This document shows, one piece after another, positions 6,203 through 15,455 of a stretch of DNA of 64,000 bases. The notes under the pieces were generated by a model that was not told where the DNA came from, did not search any database, and saw only the letters and a program-made list of their open reading frames with translations. A program made the position numbers and the translations under genes. Source of the DNA: Parvicella tangerina (GTDB lineage: Bacteria > Bacteroidota > Bacteroidia > Flavobacteriales_D > Parvicellaceae); NCBI RefSeq assembly GCF_907165195.1, contig NZ_OU015584.1, positions 186,001-250,000 on the forward strand, in the 5' to 3' direction. Within the stretch, counting starts at the first letter, position 1. Each line of letters starts with the position of its first letter.

Positions 6203-7777
6203 TCATTTATGCAAAATGACATAGGAGCCTTCTTCATACGTATAGGTAGGGTGAAACATAAATTCGTAACCGTTCAAAATCAACGTATCGGTCTGATGTT
6301 CTCCAAAAAAGGAGCGAATAAATGATTTCCTTTGATCGTTATCAATAATGGAGAATTCAAACAAGGGTTCGCTTCCTTCACTCGGGTGCTTGCTAAATAG
6401 ATGGGTGCTGGTAGCATGATCATACGGTAGTAAAGCGTCAAACGTAGGCACTACAAGAACCCCGTGTTTCGAGAAAATGGTGGCCACTTTTGCTTCCCAG
6501 TATCCTCCAGTACCGCAGTTTACCTGATAATTCTCATGGAGGTAGTCCACATTTTTAGCCACCTGTGGATAGTAGTTGAAATAGATCATGGGTTGTTCAA
6601 GCACCTTAATGACGCTAGTCAGCATTAGAACCAATAATAAACCATTGGATGTCCAACTCAATCGGTGAAGTTTCACGGAAGCACCTATAGTATGAACAAT
6701 TAGATAAGGCAACATGAATACTAGTGTCAAATAGGCGTGATAGTTATAACGTATTGTATCCGGGCCAGTATAATTGCCTGCAAGAACAGGAGCAAAAAGT
6801 ACCGCATTGATCATGGTGAAAAGCAATAAAGTGCCCCAAAATTGTGGTGTATTTCGTTTTTTGAAGAGATATATGAGGTAAAAAAAATAGGCAATAAACG
6901 ATAGCACAAAAATGACTGATGTAAAACTAAGTGCAGTTAAATACCCTGCATATTGTCGCAGTAATTCTTTAAAAGAGGGGATAATATTCTCGAAATTGAG
7001 GAAAGAATGAGGTTCTTCAATAAATAATAACCCTGAATTGGTGAGCCACTCTAGCAAGAGCCAACCAATTCCGTAGCTTACAATTAATACAATGCTGAGC
7101 TGTGTTCCAAATTTGCGAAGTGCTGGTTTTCTCAGGATCAAATATAGACTCGTTAACACCCCCGGAACGATTAAGCTAACCAGAAGCAGCCGGTCTGAAG
7201 GGTAACCAAGTAAGATTACTAATATGAGTAAACTCCATTTCACAATTGATGGACTTTTTGATAGGGAAAGAATCAAGGAAATGCCCAGTAATGTAAAGAC
7301 AAAACTCCCGATATGGTAGGAGTTAGAAAGTAAATAGAATGAAAACAAGGAATCATTTCCCCAAAGACTAGTAAGCGCAAAAAGGGAGAGCAATAGGTTT
7401 CCAAGTGTCATAAACAGAAAACTTCTCCTTGGATCAAAAAACGAGATGATTTTCCAGAGTAGCAGTTCGATCAGAACTAATTGAATTAAGGAGAATAAGA
7501 ACGTACTCCACAGGATGCTTCCTCCAGTCAATAACATCAATACAAAGTAGATGGGCATATCAGGAAAGAAGTTTGGCGAAGGATTTAGGTGCCAGGCAGA
7601 TAGTTCATTTCCGTGCTCTATAAGATCTACATAAAGCGAAGGTTGATAGAGTGTGTCCGTGTTTAGGTAAGTTGCCGCGATCTCTTGTTCCGTAAGATCT
7701 AAATAGACCAAAGAGAATAGTCCAAGAATAAGAACCAAAGAGATCCAAAAAGCATATTTAGGAGTTAGTAGACTCAC
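6203..7777 (-). CDS. Polytopic membrane protein, possibly GT-C-like
   Basis: 524 residues with about ten hydrophobic segments filling residues 8-400, followed by a soluble C-terminal part of about 120 residues. An N-terminal loop after the first membrane segment (residues 28-75, with DLIEHGNELSAWHLNPSPNF) faces the periplasm by the usual topology. This plan (first helix, long acidic loop, many helices, periplasmic tail) is that of lipid-linked-sugar glycosyltransferases of the GT-C fold, but I see no decisive motif, so the function is a guess. It is divergent from the lipoprotein gene starting at 7814. Confidence 0.55.
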   Translation of the reverse strand: MSLLTPKYAFWISLVLILGLFSLVYLDLTEQEIAATYLNTDTLYQPSLYVDLIEHGNELSAWHLNPSPNFFPDMPIYFVLMLLTGGSILWSTFLFSLIQLVLIELLLWKIISFFDPRRSFLFMTLGNLLLSLFALTSLWGNDSLFSFYLLSNSYHIGSFVFTLLGISLILSLSKSPSIVKWSLLILVILLGYPSDRLLLVSLIVPGVLTSLYLILRKPALRKFGTQLSIVLIVSYGIGWLLLEWLTNSGLLFIEEPHSFLNFENIIPSFKELLRQYAGYLTALSFTSVIFVLSFIAYFFYLIYLFKKRNTPQFWGTLLLFTMINAVLFAPVLAGNYTGPDTIRYNYHAYLTLVFMLPYLIVHTIGASVKLHRLSWTSNGLLLVLMLTSVIKVLEQPMIYFNYYPQVAKNVDYLHENYQVNCGTGGYWEAKVATIFSKHGVLVVPTFDALLPYDHATSTHLFSKHPSEGSEPLFEFSIIDNDQRKSFIRSFFGEHQTDTLILNGYEFMFHPTYTYEEGSYVILHK

Positions 7778-7813
7778 AGGTACAAACCTAAAAAGATTAA
7801 TCTACATTTCGTA

Positions 7814-10624
7814 GTGTATAATCTCTTCAAAGAGAAGTTTATTTCAGCGAATACTCGCCTACCTTTAGGCTTGGAAAACTATTCCCGTTTGTCTAAACTA
7901 CATTACATATTCGCCCTATTAGGTCTGTCTTTGCTGCTCAGTTGTGCGGAAGATGATGCACAAAAGGAATATGAAGTTGCAGAAGTGCCCGAGCCTCCAG
8001 CTGCTATTGACCTCTATACGCCAGAAATTGATTCCATCATAGGATCCATGTCTCCACAGCAAAAGGTCAATGAATTAGTTTGGCTGGATATTAATCCTGA
8101 TCTCAAACTAAAAAAGGATCACCAACTTGCTTACTGGGGAGCACTCAATATCCAAGCAAATGGAATAAAAAAACTAAAGACCGATACCTCATATACTTAT
8201 CGGTATTATTCAGATGATGTTTACGCTCCATTTCGAAATATGAAAGAAGTAGAAGCTTTTGAGGAAGCCGACTTAAACAGTATTCAGGATACCTTGTTCT
8301 GGCAAAAGCTACATACAACACGTCAGGCTTATTTCAATGAAAAAGAGACTACAATTCTCTTATTTGATTCTTTACAAGGGCTTGGTCGATTAACGGATTC
8401 GACTGCTTTGCAAGAGGTAAAATCACTTTATGAACAAAAGTTCTTAGTTGGAGGCTTTTTGGATACACTCAAAAAAAAGACAATTGCTCATTTTGAGGAA
8501 ATGCCCATTGGGTTAATTCATAATGCTGATTCTGTGGAAGAATTTGGTGATACCATAGTAAGGCTGTACCTGAAATCGGCTCCCTGGAATGATTCCACCA
8601 AAGAGGTTTTCAAAGAGCAAGTTTTACTGGGCAAGTATGACGCAATACGTTTTAAAGTTGAAGATATAGCTTCAATAGAGCAAATCACGGCATTTATGCA
8701 GTCTGAAGAGATTATCGATCTCATTAATGATGAACTGCTCGACTACAAGGTAAGAAAGAGTGTTGCCCTTAAATTGTGGTCAGCACAAGCTAAAAGTGAT
8801 TTAAAGAAACATTTGATCCCAGTCAACGCAAAAAGTATTGCTTATGAGAGTAAGTACAAGAGCATTACCCTGATCAAAAATGAAAAGTCTTATCTTCCAA
8901 TAACGGATTTTCCAGATAAAAAATGGAAGTTTATTTACATTGGTAGCGACAATAAAAAGTCGTTTGATCAAGGGATCAGTTATTACGGGAGTATTTCAGG
9001 TGTCAGCCAAAAGTTAAGTTCGTTTAATCCTGATGCAGTAGGACCAAGCCCGGTGGTAATTTTAATTGACGATCAGGAAATTGATAGCCTGATGGGTTCT
9101 ACAGTTGTGCAGAAAGTAAAAGAATCTTCTCGAAAATGCATTGTAGTAAATATTGGAAACCCAGCTAATTTAAATTATCTCAAAGAGCTCCCTACACTCG
9201 TTCAGGTTTGGAATTCAGGTGATGTTTATGGGAGTCATTTGGCACAGCTTGTTATGGGAGGAAATCGTTTTGTTGGTGGGGTTCCTGAAGGGTATGCGCT
9301 ACAGGCAAAAACAACAGACAAAATTCGACTGGCCTACACCATTCCCGAGGAAGTCGGATTTTCAAAGGATTCAATCAAGAAAATCGACAAAATTGCTGCT
9401 GAGGCGATTTGGGGTGGTGTTACTCCAGGCTGTCAGGTGTTCATGGCCAAAGAGGGTAAAGTGATTGTCAACAAGGGATATGGTTATCACACGTATGCGC
9501 ATGAGCACAAGGTCAATACAGAAACCACTTATGATATTGCTTCTGTGACCAAAGTTGCTGCAACTACGATGTGCGGCATGCACATGTATGAAAAAGGGTA
9601 CTATGGTTTGAACGATTCCTTAAAACTTCATCTGCCCGATTCACTTTACGATTGTCTGGGACATTTTAGTCGACTTTATAATGTGACTTTTCAAAGACTC
9701 TTTACGCATACAAGTGGCTTGCCAGCTGGTTTGCCCATTTACAAATACATGATGTATACAGATAGCACCATTGGTAGGTGGGATGCTTATTATTGTGATG
9801 AACCGAATCAGTATTTCAAGGTTGAGGTGGCTAAGAATTTTTACATCGATTCCGCATGGTTAGATACATTATGGTTAGAGACCAATGACATCTGGACGGG
9901 TACCAAGAAGTATAAGTATAGTGACGCCAACATGAACATCTTATACCAGATCTTTCGCTCCAAGTTAAACAAGAATCAACGGTATGAAAAGTACCTGGAT
10001 TCCGTTTTTTATGATCCGCTGGGGATGGACGGAACCGCTTTTTTACCATTGAAAAATTTAGACACGTTAAGACATCCAATTACGCCAACAGAAAATGAGA
10101 CTTACTGGAGGAAACAACTCTTAAAAGGGTATGTTCATGACCCGAATGCCGCCATGTATGGTGGGGTTGCCGGAAATGCTGGACTTTTTAGCAATGCACA
10201 TGACCTTGGAATTCTCATGCAGATGCTGATGAATGGTGGTAGTTATGGCGGAAAACAGTTTCTTCAGGCATCAACAATAAAGAAATTTAGCATTCATCAG
10301 GAAGGTAGTCATCGAGGTTTAGGGTTTGACAAACCTACGCCTACTAGTGGCAATGTAGTTGCTCCAGACTGTCCATACACCGCTTATGGTCATACAGGAT
10401 TCACCGGAATTTGCGTTTGGAACGATCCAGAAAATGATCTCGTTTTCGTGTTTACCAGTAACCGTGTTCACCCCAATGCGAACAATAAAAAGATCATTAC
10501 CTACGGAATTCGTAAGCGATTGCACCAAGTGATCTATGATCAGCTATTTTATAATGGAACGTACCGTAATAAAGCCACGGAAAATCAGCCAATTACGAGA
10601 GGCGGAGCGAATAAAGCGGTCTGA
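7814..10624 (+). CDS. GH3-like/serine-hydrolase (beta-lactamase-type) lipoprotein
   Basis: 936 residues from GTG 7814; a TTG at 7889 (LSKLHYIFALLG) would give a more normal signal peptide. The lipobox LLSC places the acylated cysteine at C44. Residues 70-500 look like a worn glycoside hydrolase family 3 region: an MSPQQKVNELVW opening and a late LAQLVMGGNRFVGGVPEG segment, but no recognisable KH-x-PGHG catalytic loop. Residues 505-930 form a class-C-beta-lactamase-type domain with nucleophile motif SVTK (577-580), YSD (702-704) and HTG (860-862). Such two-part proteins are known in Bacteroidota and are linked to peptidoglycan breakdown or recycling. Here only the hydrolase half looks catalytically intact. 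Confidence 0.8.
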   Translation: MYNLFKEKFISANTRLPLGLENYSRLSKLHYIFALLGLSLLLSCAEDDAQKEYEVAEVPEPPAAIDLYTPEIDSIIGSMSPQQKVNELVWLDINPDLKLKKDHQLAYWGALNIQANGIKKLKTDTSYTYRYYSDDVYAPFRNMKEVEAFEEADLNSIQDTLFWQKLHTTRQAYFNEKETTILLFDSLQGLGRLTDSTALQEVKSLYEQKFLVGGFLDTLKKKTIAHFEEMPIGLIHNADSVEEFGDTIVRLYLKSAPWNDSTKEVFKEQVLLGKYDAIRFKVEDIASIEQITAFMQSEEIIDLINDELLDYKVRKSVALKLWSAQAKSDLKKHLIPVNAKSIAYESKYKSITLIKNEKSYLPITDFPDKKWKFIYIGSDNKKSFDQGISYYGSISGVSQKLSSFNPDAVGPSPVVILIDDQEIDSLMGSTVVQKVKESSRKCIVVNIGNPANLNYLKELPTLVQVWNSGDVYGSHLAQLVMGGNRFVGGVPEGYALQAKTTDKIRLAYTIPEEVGFSKDSIKKIDKIAAEAIWGGVTPGCQVFMAKEGKVIVNKGYGYHTYAHEHKVNTETTYDIASVTKVAATTMCGMHMYEKGYYGLNDSLKLHLPDSLYDCLGHFSRLYNVTFQRLFTHTSGLPAGLPIYKYMMYTDSTIGRWDAYYCDEPNQYFKVEVAKNFYIDSAWLDTLWLETNDIWTGTKKYKYSDANMNILYQIFRSKLNKNQRYEKYLDSVFYDPLGMDGTAFLPLKNLDTLRHPITPTENETYWRKQLLKGYVHDPNAAMYGGVAGNAGLFSNAHDLGILMQMLMNGGSYGGKQFLQASTIKKFSIHQEGSHRGLGFDKPTPTSGNVVAPDCPYTAYGHTGFTGICVWNDPENDLVFVFTSNRVHPNANNKKIITYGIRKRLHQVIYDQLFYNGTYRNKATENQPITRGGANKAV

Positions 10625-10658
10625 GGTATTTTTTTCGAAGGTATTTTGTGGTTTTCTT

Positions 10659-10688
10659 TTTGACAATTACTAATTTTTATTAACTTTG
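10659..10688 (+). promoter_or_regulatory. Bacteroidota-type promoter for yceD-rpmF
   Basis: TTTG at 10659-10662 and TAACTTTG at 10681-10688 are 18 nt apart, close to the phylum consensus TTTG-N19-TAnnTTTG. The predicted start of transcription is about 15 nt before the ATG at 10710. Confidence 0.7.
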
Positions 10689-10709
10689 CCGTCCATTTTT
10701 TCGGACCGA

Positions 10710-11258
10710 ATGAGCAGTGAGAACGAATATGTTATCCAGTATTCTGGACTAAAGTTAGGAACTCACACCTTCGATTTCGAAATTGGGAGCAAGTTCTTTG
10801 AGTCTTTTGAATACAGTGATATTCAGGAATGTGCAGTTCACGTGAAGATGAGCATGGAAAAGTCTTCGACCATGATGGTCTTACTTTTTGATGTGGAGGG
10901 AAAGGTTGAGTTTCCTTGTGACAGATGCTTGGAACCTGTGAGTTTGCCCATTCATGGAGATTATAGACAAGTGGTTAAATTCTCTGACTATGAAGAGAGT
11001 AGTGACGAAGAAATCATCATACTACCAACAGGTGAGTATGAAATCGATGTCAAAAAACTGATCTATGATTTCATCATGTTGAGTGTTCCGTTAAAAAGAG
11101 CACACGAAGAGGGTGAATGCGATGAGGAGTTGGTTGAAAAACTGAATGACTTCTTAATTGATGAACTACCTGAAGAACCGACTGACTCAGAAGAAAATGA
11201 AGACGATATTGATCCTAGATGGCAAGCCCTGAAGGATCTGAAGAATAAAGAGAATTAA
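10710..11258 (+). CDS. yceD: YceD/DUF177 family protein
   Basis: 182 residues from ATG 10710; an upstream TTG at 10686 lies inside the promoter and is rejected. The family core is clear: FPCDRCLEPVSLPI carries the C-x-R-C-L-x-P signature, followed by an acidic tail with many Glu/Asp. YceD genes almost always precede rpmF, as here (30 nt gap), and have been linked to ribosomal RNA or ribosome maturation. The function is not firmly established. Confidence 0.88.
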   Translation: MSSENEYVIQYSGLKLGTHTFDFEIGSKFFESFEYSDIQECAVHVKMSMEKSSTMMVLLFDVEGKVEFPCDRCLEPVSLPIHGDYRQVVKFSDYEESSDEEIIILPTGEYEIDVKKLIYDFIMLSVPLKRAHEEGECDEELVEKLNDFLIDELPEEPTDSEENEDDIDPRWQALKDLKNKEN

Positions 11259-11288
11259 ATTAATTGACAATACTTAATAGTTGTAGAT

Positions 11289-11480
11289 ATGGCACATCCT
11301 AAACGAAAGATCTCGAAAACGAGAAGAGACAAAAGAAGAACACACAAGAAGGCAGAAGCTCCTCAGTTAGCAACATGCCCAACTACTGGTGCTACTCACC
11401 GTTACCACAGAGCTCACTGGGTAGAAGGTAAGCTTTACTATAAAGGTAGAGTGGTGATGGAGAAAGACACCATCGTTTAA
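11289..11480 (+). CDS. rpmF: 50S ribosomal protein L32
   Basis: 63 residues, the normal size. It starts [17 protein letters not shown], the strongly basic N-terminus of L32, followed by the conserved [17 protein letters not shown] region. A single cysteine remains in the zinc-ribbon region, as in C-minus variants. It is cotranscribed with yceD, and a strong terminator follows. Confidence 0.96.
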   Translation: MAHPKRKISKTRRDKRRTHKKAEAPQLATCPTTGATHRYHRAHWVEGKLYYKGRVVMEKDTIV

Positions 11481-11508
11481 GAAAAGAATTTTAAATTTCT
11501 CAAGATAT

Positions 11509-11550
11509 AAAGCTTTTCGTCCCATTGTTATGGGGTGAAAGGCTTTTGTT
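11509..11550 (+). terminator. Rho-independent terminator after rpmF
   Basis: Arms 11509-11525 (AAAGCTTTTCGTCCCAT) and 11530-11546 (ATGGGGTGAAAGGCTTT) pair at 15 of 17 positions, with a 4-base loop and a short T-run after the stem. It is 29 nt beyond the rpmF stop codon. Confidence 0.85.
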
Positions 11551-11567
11551 CGTTATAGCAACTTTAT

Positions 11568-12464
11568 ATGTTAAAGCAACCTAATTCCTTAAAACCAGGC
11601 GACCTGATTGAGATCATCTCTACAGCAAGGAAGATTGATATATCCCAGATGGATGGAGTGCAGAAGCTCCTGGAGGGCTGGGGCTTTCGCGTGAAATGGG
11701 GCGCAGCTATTCGAAAAGAGTTTCATCAGTTTTGTGGAACAGACGAAGAACGTGCAAAAGATCTTCAAGATGCAATAGATAATCCTGAGGTGAAAGCCAT
11801 TCTGTGTTTTAGAGGAGGTTACGGCACAATTCGGATCCTGGATAAGGTTGACTTTTCTGGTTTAGTGCAAAACCCGAAATGGATTGTTGGTTATAGTGAT
11901 GTGACAGCACTTCATGGACAACTCAACAAACTGGGTTTGATGTCTATTCACGGTTCGATGCCCGTCAATTTCATGGGAAATACACCAGAAGCATTAAATT
12001 CACTAAGAAATGCCTTAGAAGGATCTTCAAATACGTATAGGTTTGATGCCCGTGAGCTCAATAGACTCGGGTCAGCCACAGGAGAGTTGATCGGAGGAAA
12101 CCTCTCCATGATTTATAGTATAGCGGGCACTCCTTACGACTTCGATTTTGAAGACAAAATCCTCTTCATAGAAGATTTAGACGAATACCTTTACCATATC
12201 GACCGTATGATGCAGAACTTGAAGCATAGCGGTAAATTGGCCGAGCTAAAAGGGTTGATTGTTGGCGGAATGACAGATATGAATGACAACACCATTCCTT
12301 TTGGTTCTTCAGCAGTAGAGACTATTTCGAAAGCCGTAAGTGAATATGATTATCCTGTTTGCTTTGATTTTCCCGTAGGACACATAGATGACAATCGAGC
12401 TTTAGTGATAGGGAAAGAATGTGCGATATCTGTGTCCAATCAGGAGGTAATCTTCAAGCAATAA
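11568..12464 (+). CDS. ldcA: LD-carboxypeptidase, peptidase family S66
   Basis: 298 residues, the usual size. Members of this family release the terminal D-alanine from murein tetrapeptides during cell-wall recycling in the cytoplasm. The nucleophile serine is S110 in IVGYSDVTALHG. The acid/base residues lie in FIEDLDEYLYHIDRM (about 203) and PVGHIDDNRAL (about 273). An RGGYG segment near 82 is also typical. No signal peptide is present, as expected for LdcA. The gene starts 22 nt beyond the rpmF terminator. Confidence 0.9.
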   Translation: MLKQPNSLKPGDLIEIISTARKIDISQMDGVQKLLEGWGFRVKWGAAIRKEFHQFCGTDEERAKDLQDAIDNPEVKAILCFRGGYGTIRILDKVDFSGLVQNPKWIVGYSDVTALHGQLNKLGLMSIHGSMPVNFMGNTPEALNSLRNALEGSSNTYRFDARELNRLGSATGELIGGNLSMIYSIAGTPYDFDFEDKILFIEDLDEYLYHIDRMMQNLKHSGKLAELKGLIVGGMTDMNDNTIPFGSSAVETISKAVSEYDYPVCFDFPVGHIDDNRALVIGKECAISVSNQEVIFKQ

Positions 12465-12476
12465 AGCCTTTATGTA

Positions 12477-12522
12477 GGTCAGTTCGAGTTGAGCCGTTGG
12501 CGAAGTATCGAGAACTAGACCA
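12477..12522. repeat. Short dispersed inverted repeat after ldcA
   Basis: GGTCAGTTC near 12477 faces GAACTAGACC ending near 12522, enclosing GAGTTGAGCCGTTGGCGAAG. It belongs to the same TTCGAG...CGAGAA style as the element at 57528. It lies between two convergent genes and may act as a bidirectional terminator. Confidence 0.45.
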
Positions 12523-12533
12523 CCAGTAACTCA

Positions 12534-13217
12534 TTAGAACCCATAGAAGGCATGGTGATCAACTATTTGATTCCCCTTTATCGTCCAAACTACAATATAT
12601 CCGCCAGCGCCATCACTATTCGAAGCAGATAGGTATATCGTTGAATTATGTACGGCACAACTTGAATAGGTTAAATTAGGTTGAAAGTAATGGGATATTT
12701 CTGGACTTATTGAGGAATATTCATTTGAATTGATGGTGATGTACTGATATCCTCGGTATGGTCGCCCTCCATCAGTTCCCCATATTCGCTTGCCGTCCTT
12801 TGCAAAATAACAGTACCCATGTTCATCTTCACAGTCTAAAATATTCAACTCATTGACACTCAGATCTTGCTCTTTCATGATGATTGTAACAGGACCAATA
12901 TGAAAGGAAACAACATGATTTTCTTCTTTACTGGGTTCAAAAACTTCTAAAGAGTCTAAAAATTGAATTCGATCAAAATATACAAATCCTTGTTTTAGTG
13001 AATCGCCAATATATACTTCTACGGGAACCCAGTTGCCATCTCTATCGTAACAAAAAACAGGCGTCTCATTTGGAATTGTTGATATGATGTTATTATCAAT
13101 ACTTGGGTTCGACCTGACATTGACATAACCATCAGGGTCTACAATTATTCCAAGTCCATATTGTGAAAAGCAGCTATTAACAATGATAGCAAGTATTAAT
13201 GTTAGAATATTTTTCAT
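12534..13217 (-). CDS. Secreted SH3b-domain protein
   Basis: 227 residues from ATG 13217 (MKNILTLILAIIVNSCFSQ), giving a signal peptide; a longer frame to 13244 is not needed. Residues 20-85 form a bacterial SH3 (SH3b) domain: GYVNVRSNPSIDNNIIST carries the VRSxPS core, followed by GNWVPVEVY. The rest has no family I recognise. SH3b domains in secreted proteins often bind cell-wall peptide. The cysteine in NSC could be a lipobox but fits poorly, so a soluble or periplasmic location is preferred. Confidence 0.65.
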   Translation of the reverse strand: MKNILTLILAIIVNSCFSQYGLGIIVDPDGYVNVRSNPSIDNNIISTIPNETPVFCYDRDGNWVPVEVYIGDSLKQGFVYFDRIQFLDSLEVFEPSKEENHVVSFHIGPVTIIMKEQDLSVNELNILDCEDEHGYCYFAKDGKRIWGTDGGRPYRGYQYITINSNEYSSISPEISHYFQPNLTYSSCAVHNSTIYLSASNSDGAGGYIVVWTIKGNQIVDHHAFYGF

Positions 13218-13293
13218 AAAACTAAGGTAATAGCAAGCGTTCAATGAATGCGCCCGATCTTAGTATATGCAAAAGGTAGACTATTATTCGCAA

Positions 13294-13328
13294 CAAAAAA
13301 GCCTCCTATCAAAAGACAGAAGGCTTTG
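13294..13328 (-). terminator. Terminator for the DUF4412 gene
   Basis: Read on the minus strand, AAAGCCTTCT and AGGAGGCTTT form a stem directly followed by a run of T residues (the A-run at 13294-13300 on the plus strand). It lies 22-56 nt after the stop at 13350. Confidence 0.75.
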
Positions 13329-13349
13329 AACTAATTTTTTAATTAGAGA

Positions 13350-13988
13350 TTATTTCTCAAACTTCGAGAATCCAGCAGGAACCTCAAACATGTCTTTAGA
13401 TAGTTTCTTTTCAGTCATTTTTCCAGCTGTTAATTCAGAAACCTGAGTTCCGTCAGAAAGCGTAGTTTCTGTGCTCAACATGGGGAAGTAACCATCCATT
13501 CCAGGAATCTCCATAAAGAACATCGACTGATTTTCTTTTCGGTTTAATGTTTTAAGCATTGGGATAAAGAAATCGTAATCTCCTTTCGCTACCCAGTATT
13601 CTATCTTTCTATCCTTGTCTGAACAAGTTACAATGATTTGTTCACATTTCTTGCCATTGATCGTTTTGGTCTTTCCAGTTTTATCAACCTCAACATCAAG
13701 ATCAGATGCTGGTCGTTTATTCGGAACTTCCATATACATTTTTCGTTCTGGGCTTACGGCTAGCATGGTTCCTTCGTCTAGATCCATAAGCTGAACACCT
13801 TCAATTTTTCCATCTGTTATTTCTTCAACCCTTACGTTATCTCCAGAAACGTAATATTTATAGTGTACCTCGATGCTACCAACTTTTTTGGTAAATTCAA
13901 TCTCTCCACCGAATTGAGCAAATGATGTTGCTGTAAGCATAAAAGCGGCAGCTACAGCTAGGATAGATTTCTTAAAATTCATTTTCAT
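13350..13988 (-). CDS. Secreted DUF4412-type protein
   Basis: 212 residues with a clear signal peptide (MKMNFKKSILAVAAAFML, cleaved after SFAQ). The body matches the DUF4412 plan: an early GSIEVHYKYYVSGDNVRVEE strand pair, a GTMLAVSPERKMYMEVP block, and a late EYWVAKGDYDFFIPMLK segment ending in FEVPAGFSKFEK. A disulphide is possible between C114 and C121. These proteins are exported and common in Bacteroidota; their function is unknown. The gene stands alone with its own terminator. Confidence 0.75.
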   Translation of the reverse strand: MKMNFKKSILAVAAAFMLTATSFAQFGGEIEFTKKVGSIEVHYKYYVSGDNVRVEEITDGKIEGVQLMDLDEGTMLAVSPERKMYMEVPNKRPASDLDVEVDKTGKTKTINGKKCEQIIVTCSDKDRKIEYWVAKGDYDFFIPMLKTLNRKENQSMFFMEIPGMDGYFPMLSTETTLSDGTQVSELTAGKMTEKKLSKDMFEVPAGFSKFEK

Positions 13989-14088
13989 GACTATTTTTTG
14001 TTTAAGCGTTGACTAAAGTAATAATTTAATTTTTAATATCTAACTTAGATGGTCAAAGCTTAACAAACTCCGTTCCAAAACGCTAAAT

Positions 14089-14454
14089 ATGTCCACAAAA
14101 AAAGAAACAGGATCCTTCGGTGAGGACCATGCAATACAATTTTTGCAAAACGCAGACTATAAAATTATTACCAGAAACTGGCGATATTTAAAAGGAGAAA
14201 TAGACATCATTGCCAAAAAAGATGATTGGTTGGTTTTTGTGGAAGTTAAAACGAGAAGCTCGCTTGATTTTGGTAACCCAGAAGAGTTTGTCACGCCCAA
14301 ACAACAGCGCTTGATCATCAACACAGCACACCAGTTTATCGTAGATAATGATCGGCAGGAAGAAGCCCGCTTTGATGTAATTGGAGTGGTTGTTCAAAAC
14401 GGCAAAGTAGTGCAGTTGGATCACATCGAAGGGGCTTTTTATCCAACGTTATAA
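14089..14454 (+). CDS. yraN: YraN/UPF0102 nuclease-like protein
   Basis: 121 residues. The restriction-endonuclease-like core is visible: GSFGEDHAIQFL, then GEIDIIAKKDDWLVFVEVKT, which gives the D-x(n)-E-x-K metal site (E-V-K). Small members of this family are widespread, often near genes for replication or processing, and have an unclear role. It is divergently placed from the DUF4412 gene and is 106 nt upstream of the hydroxyacyl-CoA dehydrogenase gene. Confidence 0.85.
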   Translation: MSTKKETGSFGEDHAIQFLQNADYKIITRNWRYLKGEIDIIAKKDDWLVFVEVKTRSSLDFGNPEEFVTPKQQRLIINTAHQFIVDNDRQEEARFDVIGVVVQNGKVVQLDHIEGAFYPTL

Positions 14455-14560
14455 ACTTTGCGTTACCTCTTTATTATTTGAGAGCATTGAGTGATTGAAT
14501 AATTACCCCATTCGACCATTAATAACTATATTCGCATGATATAAACCAAAAAAGATAATC

Positions 14561-15451
14561 ATGCAGAATATTTCAGTTATTGGAGCAGGAACAATGGGTA
14601 ATGGAATAGCTCACGTTTTCGCACAATCAGGATACAAAGTAAGTTTAGTAGACATTTCAGAAGCAGCATTAGAAAAGGGATTAGCAACCATTGCTAAGAA
14701 CTTGGATAGAATGGTGAATAAAGAAAAGATCACTGCTGCTGATAAAGACAAGACCCTGGCAAATATTACAACGTATACTGATATGGCGGCTGGAGTTGGA
14801 AATGCTGAATTGGTGGTTGAAGCGGCAACTGAAAATGTAGATCTTAAACTGAAAATATTTAAGCAACTAGATGAGGCTGCGCCAGAGGGATGTATCCTTA
14901 GCACAAATACATCATCCATCTCGATTACAAAGATTGCTGCAGTTACCAATAGACCAGAGAAAGTGATCGGAATGCACTTTATGAACCCGGTGCCAGTGAT
15001 GAAGTTGGTGGAGATCATTAGAGGATACTCAACTACTGATGAAGTGTTGAACGTGATTATGGAGACTTCGAAATCACTCAATAAAGTTCCAGTTGAAGTT
15101 AATGACTATCCAGGATTTGTTGCGAATAAGATCTTAATGCCAATGATCAACGAAGCGATCATTACTTTACACGAGGGAACTGCTGGTGTTGAAGAAATTG
15201 ATACCGTTATGAAGTTGGGAATGGCTCATCCAATGGGACCCTTGCAATTAGCTGACTTCATTGGCTTGGATGTTTGTTTGGCAATTCTTAGAGTCTTACA
15301 AGATGGATATGGAGATCCAAAATATGCACCATGCCCGTTACTTGTGAATATGGTTACTGCTGGTAAGTTAGGCGTGAAGTCAGGAGAAGGTTTCTATTCA
15401 TGGGGACATGGAACGAAGGACCTCATCGTTGCGGATAATTTCAAAAAGTAA
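14561..15451 (+). CDS. hbd: 3-hydroxybutyryl-CoA dehydrogenase
   Basis: 296 residues, the normal short form. The NAD-binding Rossmann motif is VIGAGTMGNGIA at residues 6-17. The catalytic His lies in GMHFMNPVPVMKLVE and the partner Asn follows NDYPGFVANKIL. The C-terminal dimer domain includes GTAGVEEIDTVMKLGMAHPMGPL. It oxidises (S)-3-hydroxyacyl-CoA in beta-oxidation-type or butyrate/acetoacetate metabolism. The lgt gene follows by 4 nt, so they may share a transcript, though the functions are unrelated. Confidence 0.92.
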   Translation: MQNISVIGAGTMGNGIAHVFAQSGYKVSLVDISEAALEKGLATIAKNLDRMVNKEKITAADKDKTLANITTYTDMAAGVGNAELVVEAATENVDLKLKIFKQLDEAAPEGCILSTNTSSISITKIAAVTNRPEKVIGMHFMNPVPVMKLVEIIRGYSTTDEVLNVIMETSKSLNKVPVEVNDYPGFVANKILMPMINEAIITLHEGTAGVEEIDTVMKLGMAHPMGPLQLADFIGLDVCLAILRVLQDGYGDPKYAPCPLLVNMVTAGKLGVKSGEGFYSWGHGTKDLIVADNFKK

Positions 15452-15455
15452 TTGA

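Noticed and set aside
9371-10528. Minus-strand frames within the serine-hydrolase gene
   Set aside because: They lie opposite conserved SVTK and HTG motifs and have no family features.
10686-10709. TTG start for the yceD gene
   Set aside because: The codon overlaps the -7 box of a good promoter, so translation must begin at 10710.
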